From Anaerolineae bacterium (GTDB lineage Bacteria > Chloroflexota > Anaerolineae > JAFGEY01), in contig JAFGJF010000074.1 in the NCBI GenBank assembly GCA_016929205.1, positions 1 through 20,040 of the forward strand: DNA of 20,040 nucleotides. The letters are read 5' to 3'. The number at the start of each line of letters is the position of its first letter. Position 1 is the first letter of the stretch. Below the pieces are notes generated by a model that saw only the letters and a list, made by a program, of their open reading frames with translations, was not told the origin of the DNA and did not search any database. Below, piece after piece: positions 13,605 through 20,040 of this stretch. Made by a program: the position numbers and the translations under genes.

Positions 13605-13623
13605 TTTCAGTATGGGCTGTCTA
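13595..13623 (-). promoter_or_regulatory. Divergent promoter of the beta-sandwich gene
   Basis: Read on the minus strand: TAGACA (13623-13618), a 17-nt spacer, TATAAT (13600-13595). Its -10 box overlaps the -10 of the plus-strand promoter, so the two cannot be occupied by polymerase at once. Confidence 0.6.
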
Positions 13624-13648
13624 TTGTATGGGCTCGAAAGGAGCAAGT

Positions 13649-14455
13649 ATGCGTATCGCCATTATCGGAGCAGGCAATATCGGCACGGCCATTGCTAACG
13701 GGCTGATCCAATCCGGACGCTTTAACGCCCCAGACATCATTCTGACCAGGCGCAGGATCCATTTGCTCGACGAGATGCGTGAGCAGGGATTTGTCGTGCA
13801 AAGGGACAATCGTGAGGCTGTCAGGCAGTCCGAAACGATCGTCGTCGCCGTCGAACCACAGCACATCGATGGTCTGCTGCAAGAGATTGGGCCGGCGCTC
13901 GTCCCCGGCAGACACGTCCTCATCTTGGTGGTGACCGGGGCCAGCGTCGTCCAGATCGCCCGGCACGTTGGCAAGGACGTACCCGTCGTGCGGGCGATGC
14001 CCAACACCGCGATCGCCGTGCGCGAGTCGATGACTTGTTTGGCGTCAAATGGCACAAGCCGCAATGCGATCGATGTCGCCAAATCCATTTTTGAAACGGT
14101 AGGCACGGTGCTGGTCATCGCTGAGGAACAAATGATCCCGGCGACGGCGCTGGGAGCGTGTGGCATTGCCTTTTTTTTGCGCGCTATCCGCGCTGCGTCA
14201 CAAGGCGGGATCGAGATCGGCTTTCATTCCGAGGAGGCGTTGGCCATCGCCGCCCAGACGGCCAAAGGTGCAGCTTCGCTGCTGCTGACGATGGGCAACC
14301 ATCCCGAGTACGAGATCGACAAAGTGACGACGCCACGAGGCTGCACCATCGCCGGGTTGAATCAGATGGAGCACGAAGGGTTCAGTTCGGCGATGATCAA
14401 GGGCATCATCGTATCGGCCGAAAAGGCTGCCTGGCTGTACACGGATTCAGAATAG
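13649..14455 (+). CDS. proC: Pyrroline-5-carboxylate reductase family protein
   Basis: 268 residues from ATG 13649, with AAAGGAG 5 nt upstream. The N-terminal Rossmann motif IIGAGNIG (5-12) binds NAD(P)H, VVRAMPNTAIAV is the conserved NADP/substrate segment, and the C-terminal all-helical dimerisation domain has DKVTTPRGCTIAGLNQMEHEGF in place of the classical VTSPGGTT. That variant is, as I recall, the usual one in a branch common in Bacteroidota and Chloroflexota. The family reduces 1-pyrroline-5-carboxylate to L-proline, the last step of proline synthesis, in the cytoplasm. It is transcribed alone from a consensus promoter, divergent from a beta-sandwich gene and convergent with the kinase gene. 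No other proline gene lies in the window, so a paralogous imine reductase role is possible. Confidence 0.85.
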   Translation: MRIAIIGAGNIGTAIANGLIQSGRFNAPDIILTRRRIHLLDEMREQGFVVQRDNREAVRQSETIVVAVEPQHIDGLLQEIGPALVPGRHVLILVVTGASVVQIARHVGKDVPVVRAMPNTAIAVRESMTCLASNGTSRNAIDVAKSIFETVGTVLVIAEEQMIPATALGACGIAFFLRAIRAASQGGIEIGFHSEEALAIAAQTAKGAASLLLTMGNHPEYEIDKVTTPRGCTIAGLNQMEHEGFSSAMIKGIIVSAEKAAWLYTDSE

Positions 14456-14589
14456 CAAAAGCGGGCAAGACAGGTAGGCGTTGTGTCGATGTTGAGCCTG
14501 TCCGGGGTGTTTTACTTTGAGTGCGGCGATCGCCCTCCTCCTGTTGCGCAGTGGACGGCATAGTATGATTTCGAGCGACAGACAAGTTG
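14456..14589. other. Convergent intergenic region, no clear feature
   Basis: This 134-nt gap separates the convergent ends of the proC-like and kinase genes. GACAGG (14469-14474) and CCTGTC (14497-14502) could pair weakly and GTGTTTTACTTT follows, but no convincing bidirectional terminator is seen. Confidence 0.4.
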
Positions 14590-15642
14590 TCATATCCTGA
14601 TTTGGTTTTTGGGAAAGAACGTGACCTCTGCCAGCGTTTCGAGCTGGGATGAGAAATCTACCTCCGGCCAGGCCATAGCTCGGGCCAGGGAGCGGCGCAT
14701 TCGCTCGTTGATCGGCAGGCGATTGACCTGCACGTCGATCGTGGTGTTCGCCTTTGCCCGGCGCAGTCCCCCTTGGATGGCCATCGCCAGCCAAAAGACA
14801 GGAAAGATTGCCAGGTAGAGGTGCATACGGCGTTCGAGTTCTGGATCGACCTGGGTTCGCCCGGCGGTGTAGGGCTCGATCAAGGGCTGCCATTCTTGCC
14901 AGGTGAGCAGATCCTCCTGGTTGGGATGGGTGACGATGTCGGCCAGGTCGCGAGCAGGATCGCGCAGCCCGCAGTCCTCCCAGTCGACCAGGCCCAGCTG
15001 CCCATCGGGACGCGCGATCACGTTGGCAAAGCGGGGATCGGAGCGGCAAAAGCAAAGCGGCGGATCACAGGTTGAGAGTTTGGCAACGGCGGCACGGACC
15101 TTTTCAAACTGATCCAGGCAGAGGGCGCTCGCCTGCCGGCCCGGCGGGTATTCGGCATCAGCCCAGGCTGCGTAGGCCTGAAAGAGGATCATAAATCGCG
15201 TCTCACGTTCGTGCAGCGGCCGTTCGTAGCCGCGCGACAGCCACAGATCGTCGCCACGCAGGGCGTTGACCTGGAGCCACAAGGCGGCCAGTTGGCTTAG
15301 TTCGGCGGCCGATGGTTTGCGGCGATCCCAGGCTTTGCCTTCCATAAACTGGTAGAGGACGACCGGACCGAGAACCGGTGTCGGATCGGGCGCGTAAAAT
15401 ACCGGCTGCGGCGCGATGTCCAGTGTGGCGAGTCGTTTGAGGGCGCTGAACTCACGACGTGGCGCATCCTGAAACTCGTCCGGTTTCAGGAATTCTTTGG
15501 CGATCAGGTGACGGCCGCCGGCCCAGATGTCGTACAGGCGGTTGCTCTGATAATCCAACGGCGGGCGAAGGCGGATAAGGATGGCTGCCGGATCGAGGCC
15601 GGTCGCCTGGGATACAATCACATTTAGTTGGGTGTCGATCAT
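14590..15642 (-). CDS. Aminoglycoside phosphotransferase (APH)-fold kinase
   Basis: 350 residues; the ATG at 15642 overlaps the stop of the preceding nucleotidyltransferase (ATGA), so the two are co-translated. Protein-kinase-like APH features are visible: ATP lysine K49 (LIAKEF), candidate E64, hinge LYQFMEGKAW (96-105), a catalytic loop CRSDPRFANVI with D202 and N207, and D220 in LVDWEDCGLRDPARDLADI. The Brenner motif has C-R-S-D where HxD with histidine is common. These enzymes phosphorylate hydroxyls of small molecules (aminoglycosides, choline, homoserine, methylthioribose, fructosamine). Chromosomal members in environmental bacteria are usually metabolic, so a resistance role should not be assumed. 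Its substrate may be shared with the nucleotidyltransferase next to it. Confidence 0.85.
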   Translation of the reverse strand: MIDTQLNVIVSQATGLDPAAILIRLRPPLDYQSNRLYDIWAGGRHLIAKEFLKPDEFQDAPRREFSALKRLATLDIAPQPVFYAPDPTPVLGPVVLYQFMEGKAWDRRKPSAAELSQLAALWLQVNALRGDDLWLSRGYERPLHERETRFMILFQAYAAWADAEYPPGRQASALCLDQFEKVRAAVAKLSTCDPPLCFCRSDPRFANVIARPDGQLGLVDWEDCGLRDPARDLADIVTHPNQEDLLTWQEWQPLIEPYTAGRTQVDPELERRMHLYLAIFPVFWLAMAIQGGLRRAKANTTIDVQVNRLPINERMRRSLARAMAWPEVDFSSQLETLAEVTFFPKNQIRI

Positions 15643-16607
15643 CCAATCACCTTTTTGACAATGGCTTTCAGTCGCGGCATGCGTGCTTGGAATCGTTTGA
15701 AACAGATATTCTTGTCCTCTCGAAATGCCGCCACCATGTCTGCCCTGACCTGGGGATCTGTCTTCCAGTCGTAGAGCGTTTGCACGAACGGAAAATCGTC
15801 CGGCAGATGCTGCCGGTAATCATCAAGGACATCGGCCTTTTTGTAAAGAAACGTGCCTGTCCGGGCATATGTCTTGAGTGCCACGGCGTTGCGCAAGCAG
15901 CGCACGGCCTGCTGCACCCACTGAAGCTGTCCACTTTTGTCCAGCTTGTAAGCATCCCAGGGATGGGGTTCTAGAAAGGCGGGCAGTCGACGTGTCAACC
16001 TGTTCAAGAGTTGTTTGTGGTAGAACGCCACCAGTGCTGCCAGGATCGCGCCTCTCAGCCGGCGGCGATGATGCTCCAGAAAGCCGGTCGGGTCGTAGAG
16101 GATATTGCTTTGAAAGAGGAGTGAATGTTCCAGCGAGGGATGGTCGTCCAAGTGTTCGAGCTCGAATTCGGCATAGCGCTGGTCGACAAAGCCAAACTCG
16201 ATCGAGCCCGCCGGTGAATCCGACGGGTCCCACAGTGCATCCGAGATTTGTGTCGCTACCACGTCGTTGAAATCGTCCCAGGTGAGGTCGAGACGGGGCA
16301 ACCGGCCGCACTCGCGGACGAAATCGCTGTAACGGGGTGGTTCGAGCTGGCCAAAGACGTTGAACAGGTAGGCGGCGGGCGAGGTGACGTACACCCTGGT
16401 GTCGATGTCCGACGAGGGCACGGCTTCGCCCTTGGCATAGGATCCGATCTCCAGGATGCCGGTCACCCGGGCCTGGTGTCCCAGGGCGTTTTCCAGCATG
16501 GTCACGTAGCGGCTCAGTTTGGCCGGATCGCGCTCCAGTTCAGAGTGGTGCGGATCGAACCTGTCTTGATGGTTGTTTGTTCGATGCTGTCCTGTTGGTT
16601 GTATCAT
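15639..16607 (-). CDS. Nucleotidyltransferase of the DNA polymerase beta superfamily
   Basis: 322 residues from ATG 16607; the in-frame TTG at 16616 would add three. The minimal nucleotidyltransferase motif is plain: GSYAKGEAVPSSDID (55-69), with G55/S56 and metal-binding D67 and D69. RLDLTWDDF may give the third carboxylate. The C-terminal half is helical (about 180-322) with FYHKQLLNRL and a W/F-rich segment, as in kanamycin or streptomycin-type adenylyltransferases. It would transfer a nucleotide to a hydroxyl of a small molecule or of a protein. It begins 28 nt after the stop of the DUF218 gene and overlaps the kinase gene by 4 nt. The nucleotidyltransferase-kinase pairing suggests a common substrate. 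The family is clear, the substrate unknown. Confidence 0.82.
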   Translation of the reverse strand: MIQPTGQHRTNNHQDRFDPHHSELERDPAKLSRYVTMLENALGHQARVTGILEIGSYAKGEAVPSSDIDTRVYVTSPAAYLFNVFGQLEPPRYSDFVRECGRLPRLDLTWDDFNDVVATQISDALWDPSDSPAGSIEFGFVDQRYAEFELEHLDDHPSLEHSLLFQSNILYDPTGFLEHHRRRLRGAILAALVAFYHKQLLNRLTRRLPAFLEPHPWDAYKLDKSGQLQWVQQAVRCLRNAVALKTYARTGTFLYKKADVLDDYRQHLPDDFPFVQTLYDWKTDPQVRADMVAAFREDKNICFKRFQARMPRLKAIVKKVIG

Positions 16608-16635
16608 ATGTCTCAAAGCAAGAAGGGAAACGATT

Positions 16636-17301
16636 TCAACCGGCGATGTTGCCCCTCTCTAGCTCTCCCACGGGAAGGAAGTAGAGGGGAGAACTGAAAC
16701 GGTAGAACGGACGGCGCAATAGATACCTTGTGTAATAGTGCGTTTCCCTGATCAGAAACCGGAACCTGGTGAGCGGGCTCTGGTAGCGGCTGGTTGGTGT
16801 AGGCGAGCTGTAGGCGTCAAGACCCATATCCCGGGCGATCAACATGGCGCGTCTCATATGCAGCGGGTCGCTGACGACGATCAGGGTGCGCAGTTGGTGC
16901 TGGCGTGCGAGCTGTCTGGCAAAAAACAGGTTTTGCTCGGTTGTCCTGGATCGCGTTTCCACCAGAATATCGTCTGGTTGCACCCCGCGTTGGATCGCAT
17001 ACTGTCTTGCCGCTTCTGCTTCGGCCAGGTCGTCGCCGGCGCCCCGGCCACCGGTGAAGATGATCGTCGGCGCATATCCTTCTTTGTAGAGCTGGATGGC
17101 ATGATTGATTCGCTCCGCAAAGACCGGAGAGGGGCGCTCTCCAAAGACGGCGGCCCCTAGGACAACAATGCCGTCTGCTTGCCTTTCCTCCATGTGCTTG
17201 GCAAAAGAGGCGATTGCATAGCCTTGTGAGAGCGTCCATGCCAGCAGAATGCAGGCAAACCAGCACCCCGCGCGCATTAGATTCAAAGTCGTGTTACTCA
17301 C
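16636..17301 (-). CDS. YdcF/SanA/ElyC-type DUF218 membrane-anchored protein
   Basis: 221 residues. GTG 17301 overlaps the stop of the upstream membrane protein by 8 nt; ATG 17277 is an alternative. One N-terminal membrane segment (about 10-32, GCWFACILLAWTLSQGYAIA) is followed by the DUF218 domain: DGIVVLGAAVFGERPSPVFAERI, IIFTGGRGAGDDLAEAEAARQYAI, ETRSRTTEQNLFFARQL and TLIVVSDPLHMRRAM. This is the order seen in SanA, YdcF and ElyC, which affect envelope barrier or peptidoglycan/lipid-carrier metabolism in Escherichia coli. No enzymatic reaction is settled for the group. It sits with an RmlA and a three-pass membrane protein, fitting a cell-envelope role. Confidence 0.87.
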   Translation of the reverse strand: MSNTTLNLMRAGCWFACILLAWTLSQGYAIASFAKHMEERQADGIVVLGAAVFGERPSPVFAERINHAIQLYKEGYAPTIIFTGGRGAGDDLAEAEAARQYAIQRGVQPDDILVETRSRTTEQNLFFARQLARQHQLRTLIVVSDPLHMRRAMLIARDMGLDAYSSPTPTSRYQSPLTRFRFLIRETHYYTRYLLRRPFYRFSSPLYFLPVGELERGNIAG

Positions 17302-18127
17302 GCTTGACCAACACTACGACGTCGCCCGGCCCGTACATGTTCTGGATAGCCGCTGCTGCAAACTTGCCATCCGGCGATGCGGCCGTTTCGGTCGTGATAA
17401 AGTGATAGATCGTGCTGCGATCGAATCCATCGAGAGGATCAGGATAGATGTTATTTTTTATTCTCTGCACAGTGGCATCGGTTTGCATTCCGGAAGGAAG
17501 GGCAGATACCGGACGTGGCGCGTCCTGGTCTGCCGGATCGTACCGCCACAGCTTGCGATCACAATCCGAGCCATAGTACAACACATTGTCTTGATCCCAG
17601 CCGTGCAGCGTGTACCGGCAGCCATGCTTTTCGTGTGCGCGTTGGGCGCTCTTGAACGCGCTCAGGAAGCGGTTGGGCGGCTGTGTGATCCACTGCATCT
17701 CGTAGCCCTCGGCGGGCTTGGCATAGGGCCGGTATGGATCGTACATCACCAGGACCATCAAAGGGGCGATCAAAATGGCCAGGATGCCGGCCCCAAAACC
17801 GATTCGGGCGACGAGTTTGGGCTTCCCCCGGACCAGGGCAGCGACGATCAGTGCCAGGCACAGTGTGCCAAGCGTAAAAAAGTATGCCGGACTGGGAAAA
17901 ACCGGATTCATAAAGTCGGTCAGCAGCCCAAATGGACTCAGCAACGGCCTAAAGACTTGGGCAAACGGATCGGGTATGGTGTGGATCAGCCAGCGGCCAT
18001 AGATGCACAGCAGCAGCAACAGCGCCGCAAGTGTCGCTCCCAGTTTAATCGCCGGTGGGCTGACATCGGCGTTCGATCGCGCCGCTGGCGTGGGTGGGTG
18101 AACGCTTACCGGGTCTGTACGTTCCAC
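17294..18127 (-). CDS. Membrane protein with three transmembrane segments and a C-terminal soluble domain
   Basis: 277 residues from GTG 18127, chosen because AAGGAG stands 8 nt before it; the frame is open to 18235 inside rmlA but that extension is an Arg/His-rich shadow. After a short Pro-rich N-terminus come hydrophobic segments near 28-46 (GATLAALLLLLCIYG), 80-100 (FFTLGTLCLALIVAAL) and 108-128 (GFGAGILAILIAPLMVLVMY), then a soluble domain of about 145 residues beginning DPYRPYAKPAEGYEMQW. Two cysteines (GCRY, SDCD) could pair if the domain is outside the cytoplasm. Its YYGSDCDRKLWRYDP and SPDGKFAAAAIQ segments look like beta-propeller-type repeats. Function unknown. It overlaps rmlA by 22 nt and the DUF218 gene by 8 nt. 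Confidence 0.7.
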   Translation of the reverse strand: MERTDPVSVHPPTPAARSNADVSPPAIKLGATLAALLLLLCIYGRWLIHTIPDPFAQVFRPLLSPFGLLTDFMNPVFPSPAYFFTLGTLCLALIVAALVRGKPKLVARIGFGAGILAILIAPLMVLVMYDPYRPYAKPAEGYEMQWITQPPNRFLSAFKSAQRAHEKHGCRYTLHGWDQDNVLYYGSDCDRKLWRYDPADQDAPRPVSALPSGMQTDATVQRIKNNIYPDPLDGFDRSTIYHFITTETAASPDGKFAAAAIQNMYGPGDVVVLVKRE

Positions 18128-18882
18128 TGTGACAACTCCTTGCAGAGTGCGCCGATGTCGATCCCTTCTCGTTGGGCGATGGTGAGACTGGCCCGCAGCA
18201 AGGCTTCGTAATTTTCTCCGCAGTCCAGCCACCATCCCTGGAGGATCTCGTAGGCCATCTCGCCGCGCTCGACGTAGACATTGTTGACGTCGGTGATTTC
18301 GAGTTCGCCTCTGGGCGATGGTTCGAGCGTTTCAACGATCTCGAACACGTCCGGCGGGTACATATAGACGCCGATCACGGCCAGATTGCCGGGAGGGTGG
18401 GGCGACTTTTCGACGATCTGTTTAATTCTGTTTCCCGCTACCTCGGCGATGCCGTACTCCCAGGGATGGTCGACCGGTGTCAAAAAGATCCGGCTGCCGC
18501 GTTGCTGCCTGGAAAAGGCGTCGACGCCCTCCTTGATGCCGTGCTGGAGGATATTGTCGCCGAGCACGACGACGATGCGGTCGCCGCCGGCAAATTCTTT
18601 GGCCAGGCCCAGCGCTTCGGCGATGCCGCCTTCGCCCTTTTGGTACGCATAGTGGATGCGTGACAGACCAAAATCTTCTCCGTTTCCGACAAGCCGCAAA
18701 AAGTCGCCGGCACTGTTGCCGCCGGTGACGATGAGAATGTCGCGGATGCCTGCATCAACCAGCATCTCGATCGGATAATAGATCATGGGTTTGTCGTATA
18801 CGGGCAAAAGGTGTTTGTTAGTGATGTTTGTCAGCGGGCGCAGTCGTGTCCCCAGCCCGCCAGCCAATACAATGCCCTTCAT
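18106..18882 (-). CDS. rmlA: Glucose-1-phosphate thymidylyltransferase (short form)
   Basis: 258 residues from ATG 18882, with GAGAGGAGA upstream. The nucleotide-binding signature GGLGTRLRPLT (8-18), LLPVYDKPMIYYP (25-37) with the catalytic lysine region, YQKGEGGIAEAL (substrate loop) and VVVLGDNIL with the metal aspartate identify a sugar-phosphate nucleotidylyltransferase of the RmlA type. It joins dTTP and glucose 1-phosphate into dTDP-glucose, the first step to dTDP-rhamnose and other deoxysugars for cell-surface polymers. It is shorter than the classical 290-residue enzyme and has the GGLGTRLRP/NITNKHLLPV variant of the short form seen in archaea and deep-branching bacteria. rmlB, rmlC and rmlD are not in the window. 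It starts 14 nt after the metallophosphoesterase stop and overlaps the next gene. Confidence 0.9.
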   Translation of the reverse strand: MKGIVLAGGLGTRLRPLTNITNKHLLPVYDKPMIYYPIEMLVDAGIRDILIVTGGNSAGDFLRLVGNGEDFGLSRIHYAYQKGEGGIAEALGLAKEFAGGDRIVVVLGDNILQHGIKEGVDAFSRQQRGSRIFLTPVDHPWEYGIAEVAGNRIKQIVEKSPHPPGNLAVIGVYMYPPDVFEIVETLEPSPRGELEITDVNNVYVERGEMAYEILQGWWLDCGENYEALLRASLTIAQREGIDIGALCKELSQWNVQTR

Positions 18883-18896
18883 TGGTCATTCTCCTC

Positions 18897-19649
18897 TCAT
18901 TGCCAACCCGGTTCGTTCTCGCCACGCATAAAGCGCGCGATATAGTCTGTTCCTGGATAACCTACCCATTGCAAAGCTCCGACAACCGCCTCGCGGTCAT
19001 AGGGTACGCGGCGATGGTAAAGCCGATAGCCTGTCTCATCGGCCTCCAAGAGAACGTAGCCGGCTCGCAGATCGGGAGGCAGCGGGTTGCTGACGCTGCC
19101 GACATTGACCAAGCGCACGCCATCCACGGTCAAGTCCATCGGCCAGTGGGTGTGCCCCACGCAGACGAGATCGACATCACACCCGCTGATGCAACTTGAG
19201 ATCTGTGTTTCGCTCAAACCAGGATGCAAGCCTGTCCCATCATCTTGACCTGGCGAGGCATGAACACCGAGCAACCGCGTGCCATCGGGGAGGGTGAGCC
19301 GCTGCTCAATGGACAAGGATGACAGCCAAGGCCGCCAGCCCGTTACCGTGACCGCTCCCTTGGTCCAGGCGATGCTCTGGGCGACGTGCAAAAGGCGAGG
19401 ATATCTCTGTATGTCCTCAACTGTGAGCGTTGACGGAGTTGTAGCGTACCGGTCTGTGTTTCCCCGGCAAAAGAAGGCGTTGGCAAGCGCGTCAAGCCGT
19501 TCAAGTACGCCGATCGGATCTGGACCCAGGGCTACCAGATCGCCCAAACACCAATACCGATCGACGCCACCCTGGGCGGCAATGTCATCGAGTACGGCGT
19601 CAAGGGCAAGCACGTTGCCGTGTATGTCGGAAAAGAGGGCGATACGCAT
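18897..19649 (-). CDS. YfcE/MJ0936-like metallophosphoesterase
   Basis: 250 residues from ATG 19649, with GGGAGGA upstream; the frame is open to 19790 but the extension crosses a structured intergenic repeat. Metallophosphoesterase ligands are in order: D8 and H10 (FSDIHGN), D37 (CLGDLVALGPDP), N64 (RGNTDRY), a histidine in GVHAS, and VGHTHWP with two histidines. The C-terminal VNVGSVSNPLPPDLRAGYVLLEAD matches the family close. The enzyme is a cytoplasmic metal-dependent phosphodiesterase/phosphatase; physiological substrates of this branch are mostly unknown. It is the first gene of the minus-strand envelope operon, 14 nt before rmlA. Confidence 0.88.
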   Translation of the reverse strand: MRIALFSDIHGNVLALDAVLDDIAAQGGVDRYWCLGDLVALGPDPIGVLERLDALANAFFCRGNTDRYATTPSTLTVEDIQRYPRLLHVAQSIAWTKGAVTVTGWRPWLSSLSIEQRLTLPDGTRLLGVHASPGQDDGTGLHPGLSETQISSCISGCDVDLVCVGHTHWPMDLTVDGVRLVNVGSVSNPLPPDLRAGYVLLEADETGYRLYHRRVPYDREAVVGALQWVGYPGTDYIARFMRGENEPGWQ

Positions 19650-19838
19650 GATTCCTCCCAAAGCAAGCGATGATTCAAGTATAAAAGAATCTGCATCCTT
19701 TCTGCTGGACGTTTGGCCGTCAATTTCCCTACGTTTTCGTAGGCTCTTTGACGGGAAATCGACGGCTTGTCGCCGTGCACTTTTGGCCATTGCTGTGTTA
19801 TACTATCTAGACCATATTTGAGGGGAAAAACAAGCCGT
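19650..19838. promoter_or_regulatory. Divergent intergenic region with nested inverted repeat
   Basis: The region separates the metallophosphoesterase (-) and secreted-protein (+) genes. An outer inverted repeat (GCCGTCAATTTCCC at 19716-19729 against GGGAAATCGACGGC at 19753-19766; 13 of 14 pair) contains a perfect inner hairpin CCTACG-TTTT-CGTAGG (19728-19743). A TATACT box on + lies at 19799-19804, and one on - at 19683-19678; neither has a good -35 at 17 nt. The + gene has GAGGGG at 19820-19825. Confidence 0.65.
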
Positions 19839-20040
19839 ATGTACCTGGAAGAGATCAAGTTTTTGTTGTTAGCGGTTGTGTTGGTCGCCCTTTTACTGAG
19901 CACCCGTTCACGCGCCCAGGATGCACCAGTGGAGATTGTTTCATTCATCGACCCGCTTCCCCATTCGCTCAAGACGTACGCGCTGTATAGCTGGCGAGGG
20001 GATCAAGAGTGGTATTTTACCCTTGCGACCGGCGCTCATC
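19839..20040 (+). CDS. Secreted protein of unknown function, N-terminal part
   Basis: ATG 19839 opens a frame that runs off the window after 67 codons. It is preceded by GAGGGG at about 13 nt. The N-terminus has a signal peptide: short charged start (MYLEEIK), a hydrophobic core (FLLLAVVLVALLL) and a likely cleavage after the alanine of STRSRA, giving a mature start QDAPVEIVSF. The mature part (PHSLKTYALYSWRGDQEWYFTLATG) is beta-rich in character and not enough to assign a family. It is divergent from the envelope operon across the structured intergenic region. Confidence 0.7.
   Translation, partial: MYLEEIKFLLLAVVLVALLLSTRSRAQDAPVEIVSFIDPLPHSLKTYALYSWRGDQEWYFTLATGAH

Noticed and set aside
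14456..14589. Bidirectional intrinsic terminator between the convergent genes
   Set aside because: Only a weak 6-bp pairing (GACAGG/CCTGTC) with a long loop is present and no proper U-tract follows.
14590..16607. Aminoglycoside resistance island
   Set aside because: Both genes are family-level matches only, sit in an envelope operon, and there are no mobile-element signs; resistance would be over-interpretation.
17249..18211. Plus-strand frame of 320 codons opposite the three-pass membrane protein
   Set aside because: The product is Gln/Arg-rich and featureless; the minus strand has a ribosome binding site, transmembrane segments and tight operon overlaps.
1..20040. CRISPR array, tRNA or rRNA genes
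   Set aside because: No regularly spaced repeats and no tRNA or rRNA signatures were found on reading either strand.

Overview
The window reads as a moderately GC-rich bacterial chromosome segment, probably from a free-living, sugar-catabolising Chloroflexota (Anaerolineae-like) organism or metagenome-assembled genome. That placement is inference. It rests on the gene mix (enolase-superfamily dehydratase, Gfo/Idh/MocA and UroD-like proteins in one operon; a PadR/permease-prefix module; a short-form RmlA) and on tight ATGA/GTGA gene overlaps, not on a marker gene. No rRNA, tRNA, CRISPR array or complete insertion sequence was seen. No stretch above 300 bases lacks a gene; the largest gap is about 190 bases.

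Region 1 (1-8151, all +) is a catabolic block: the 3' end of a zinc-dependent sugar/polyol dehydrogenase, a mandelate-racemase-type dehydratase, a Gfo/Idh/MocA oxidoreductase and a UroD-fold protein, in line with sugar or sugar-acid breakdown. A CPBP (CAAX-like) membrane protease follows, broken by a single-base frameshift near 4667. Then come three amino-acid enzymes: a class I/II aminotransferase, a threonine-dehydratase-type PLP enzyme and an ornithine-cyclodeaminase-family protein. The last two resemble EutB/EutC and BhcB/BhcD.

Region 2 (8145-9572, -) holds a Trp-rich protein of unknown function. A consensus promoter at 9544-9572 overlaps the ATG of its longest ORF, so the real start must lie further in; a 58-codon ORF with a good ribosome binding site fits the leader. 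Region 3 (9608-12470, +) is a PadR-controlled operon. A 25-bp palindrome overlaps the -10 box, and behind it lie padR, a fusion of a PadR-linked prefix domain with a C-terminally truncated sugar (phosphoglycosyl) transferase, an ABC ATPase and an ABC-2 permease.

Region 4 (12473-14455) has a two-domain beta-sandwich protein (-) and a ProC-like reductase (+), fired from overlapping divergent promoters. A 13-codon stub that looks like the start of a DUF1330 gene marks a possible deletion junction at 12473-12514.

Region 5 (14590-19649, -) looks like one long operon with overlaps or very short gaps: metallophosphoesterase, RmlA, a three-pass membrane protein, a YdcF/SanA-type DUF218 protein, a nucleotidyltransferase and an aminoglycoside-phosphotransferase-fold kinase. 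A nested inverted repeat (19715-19766) lies upstream of it. A secreted protein starts at 19839 (+) and runs off the window.
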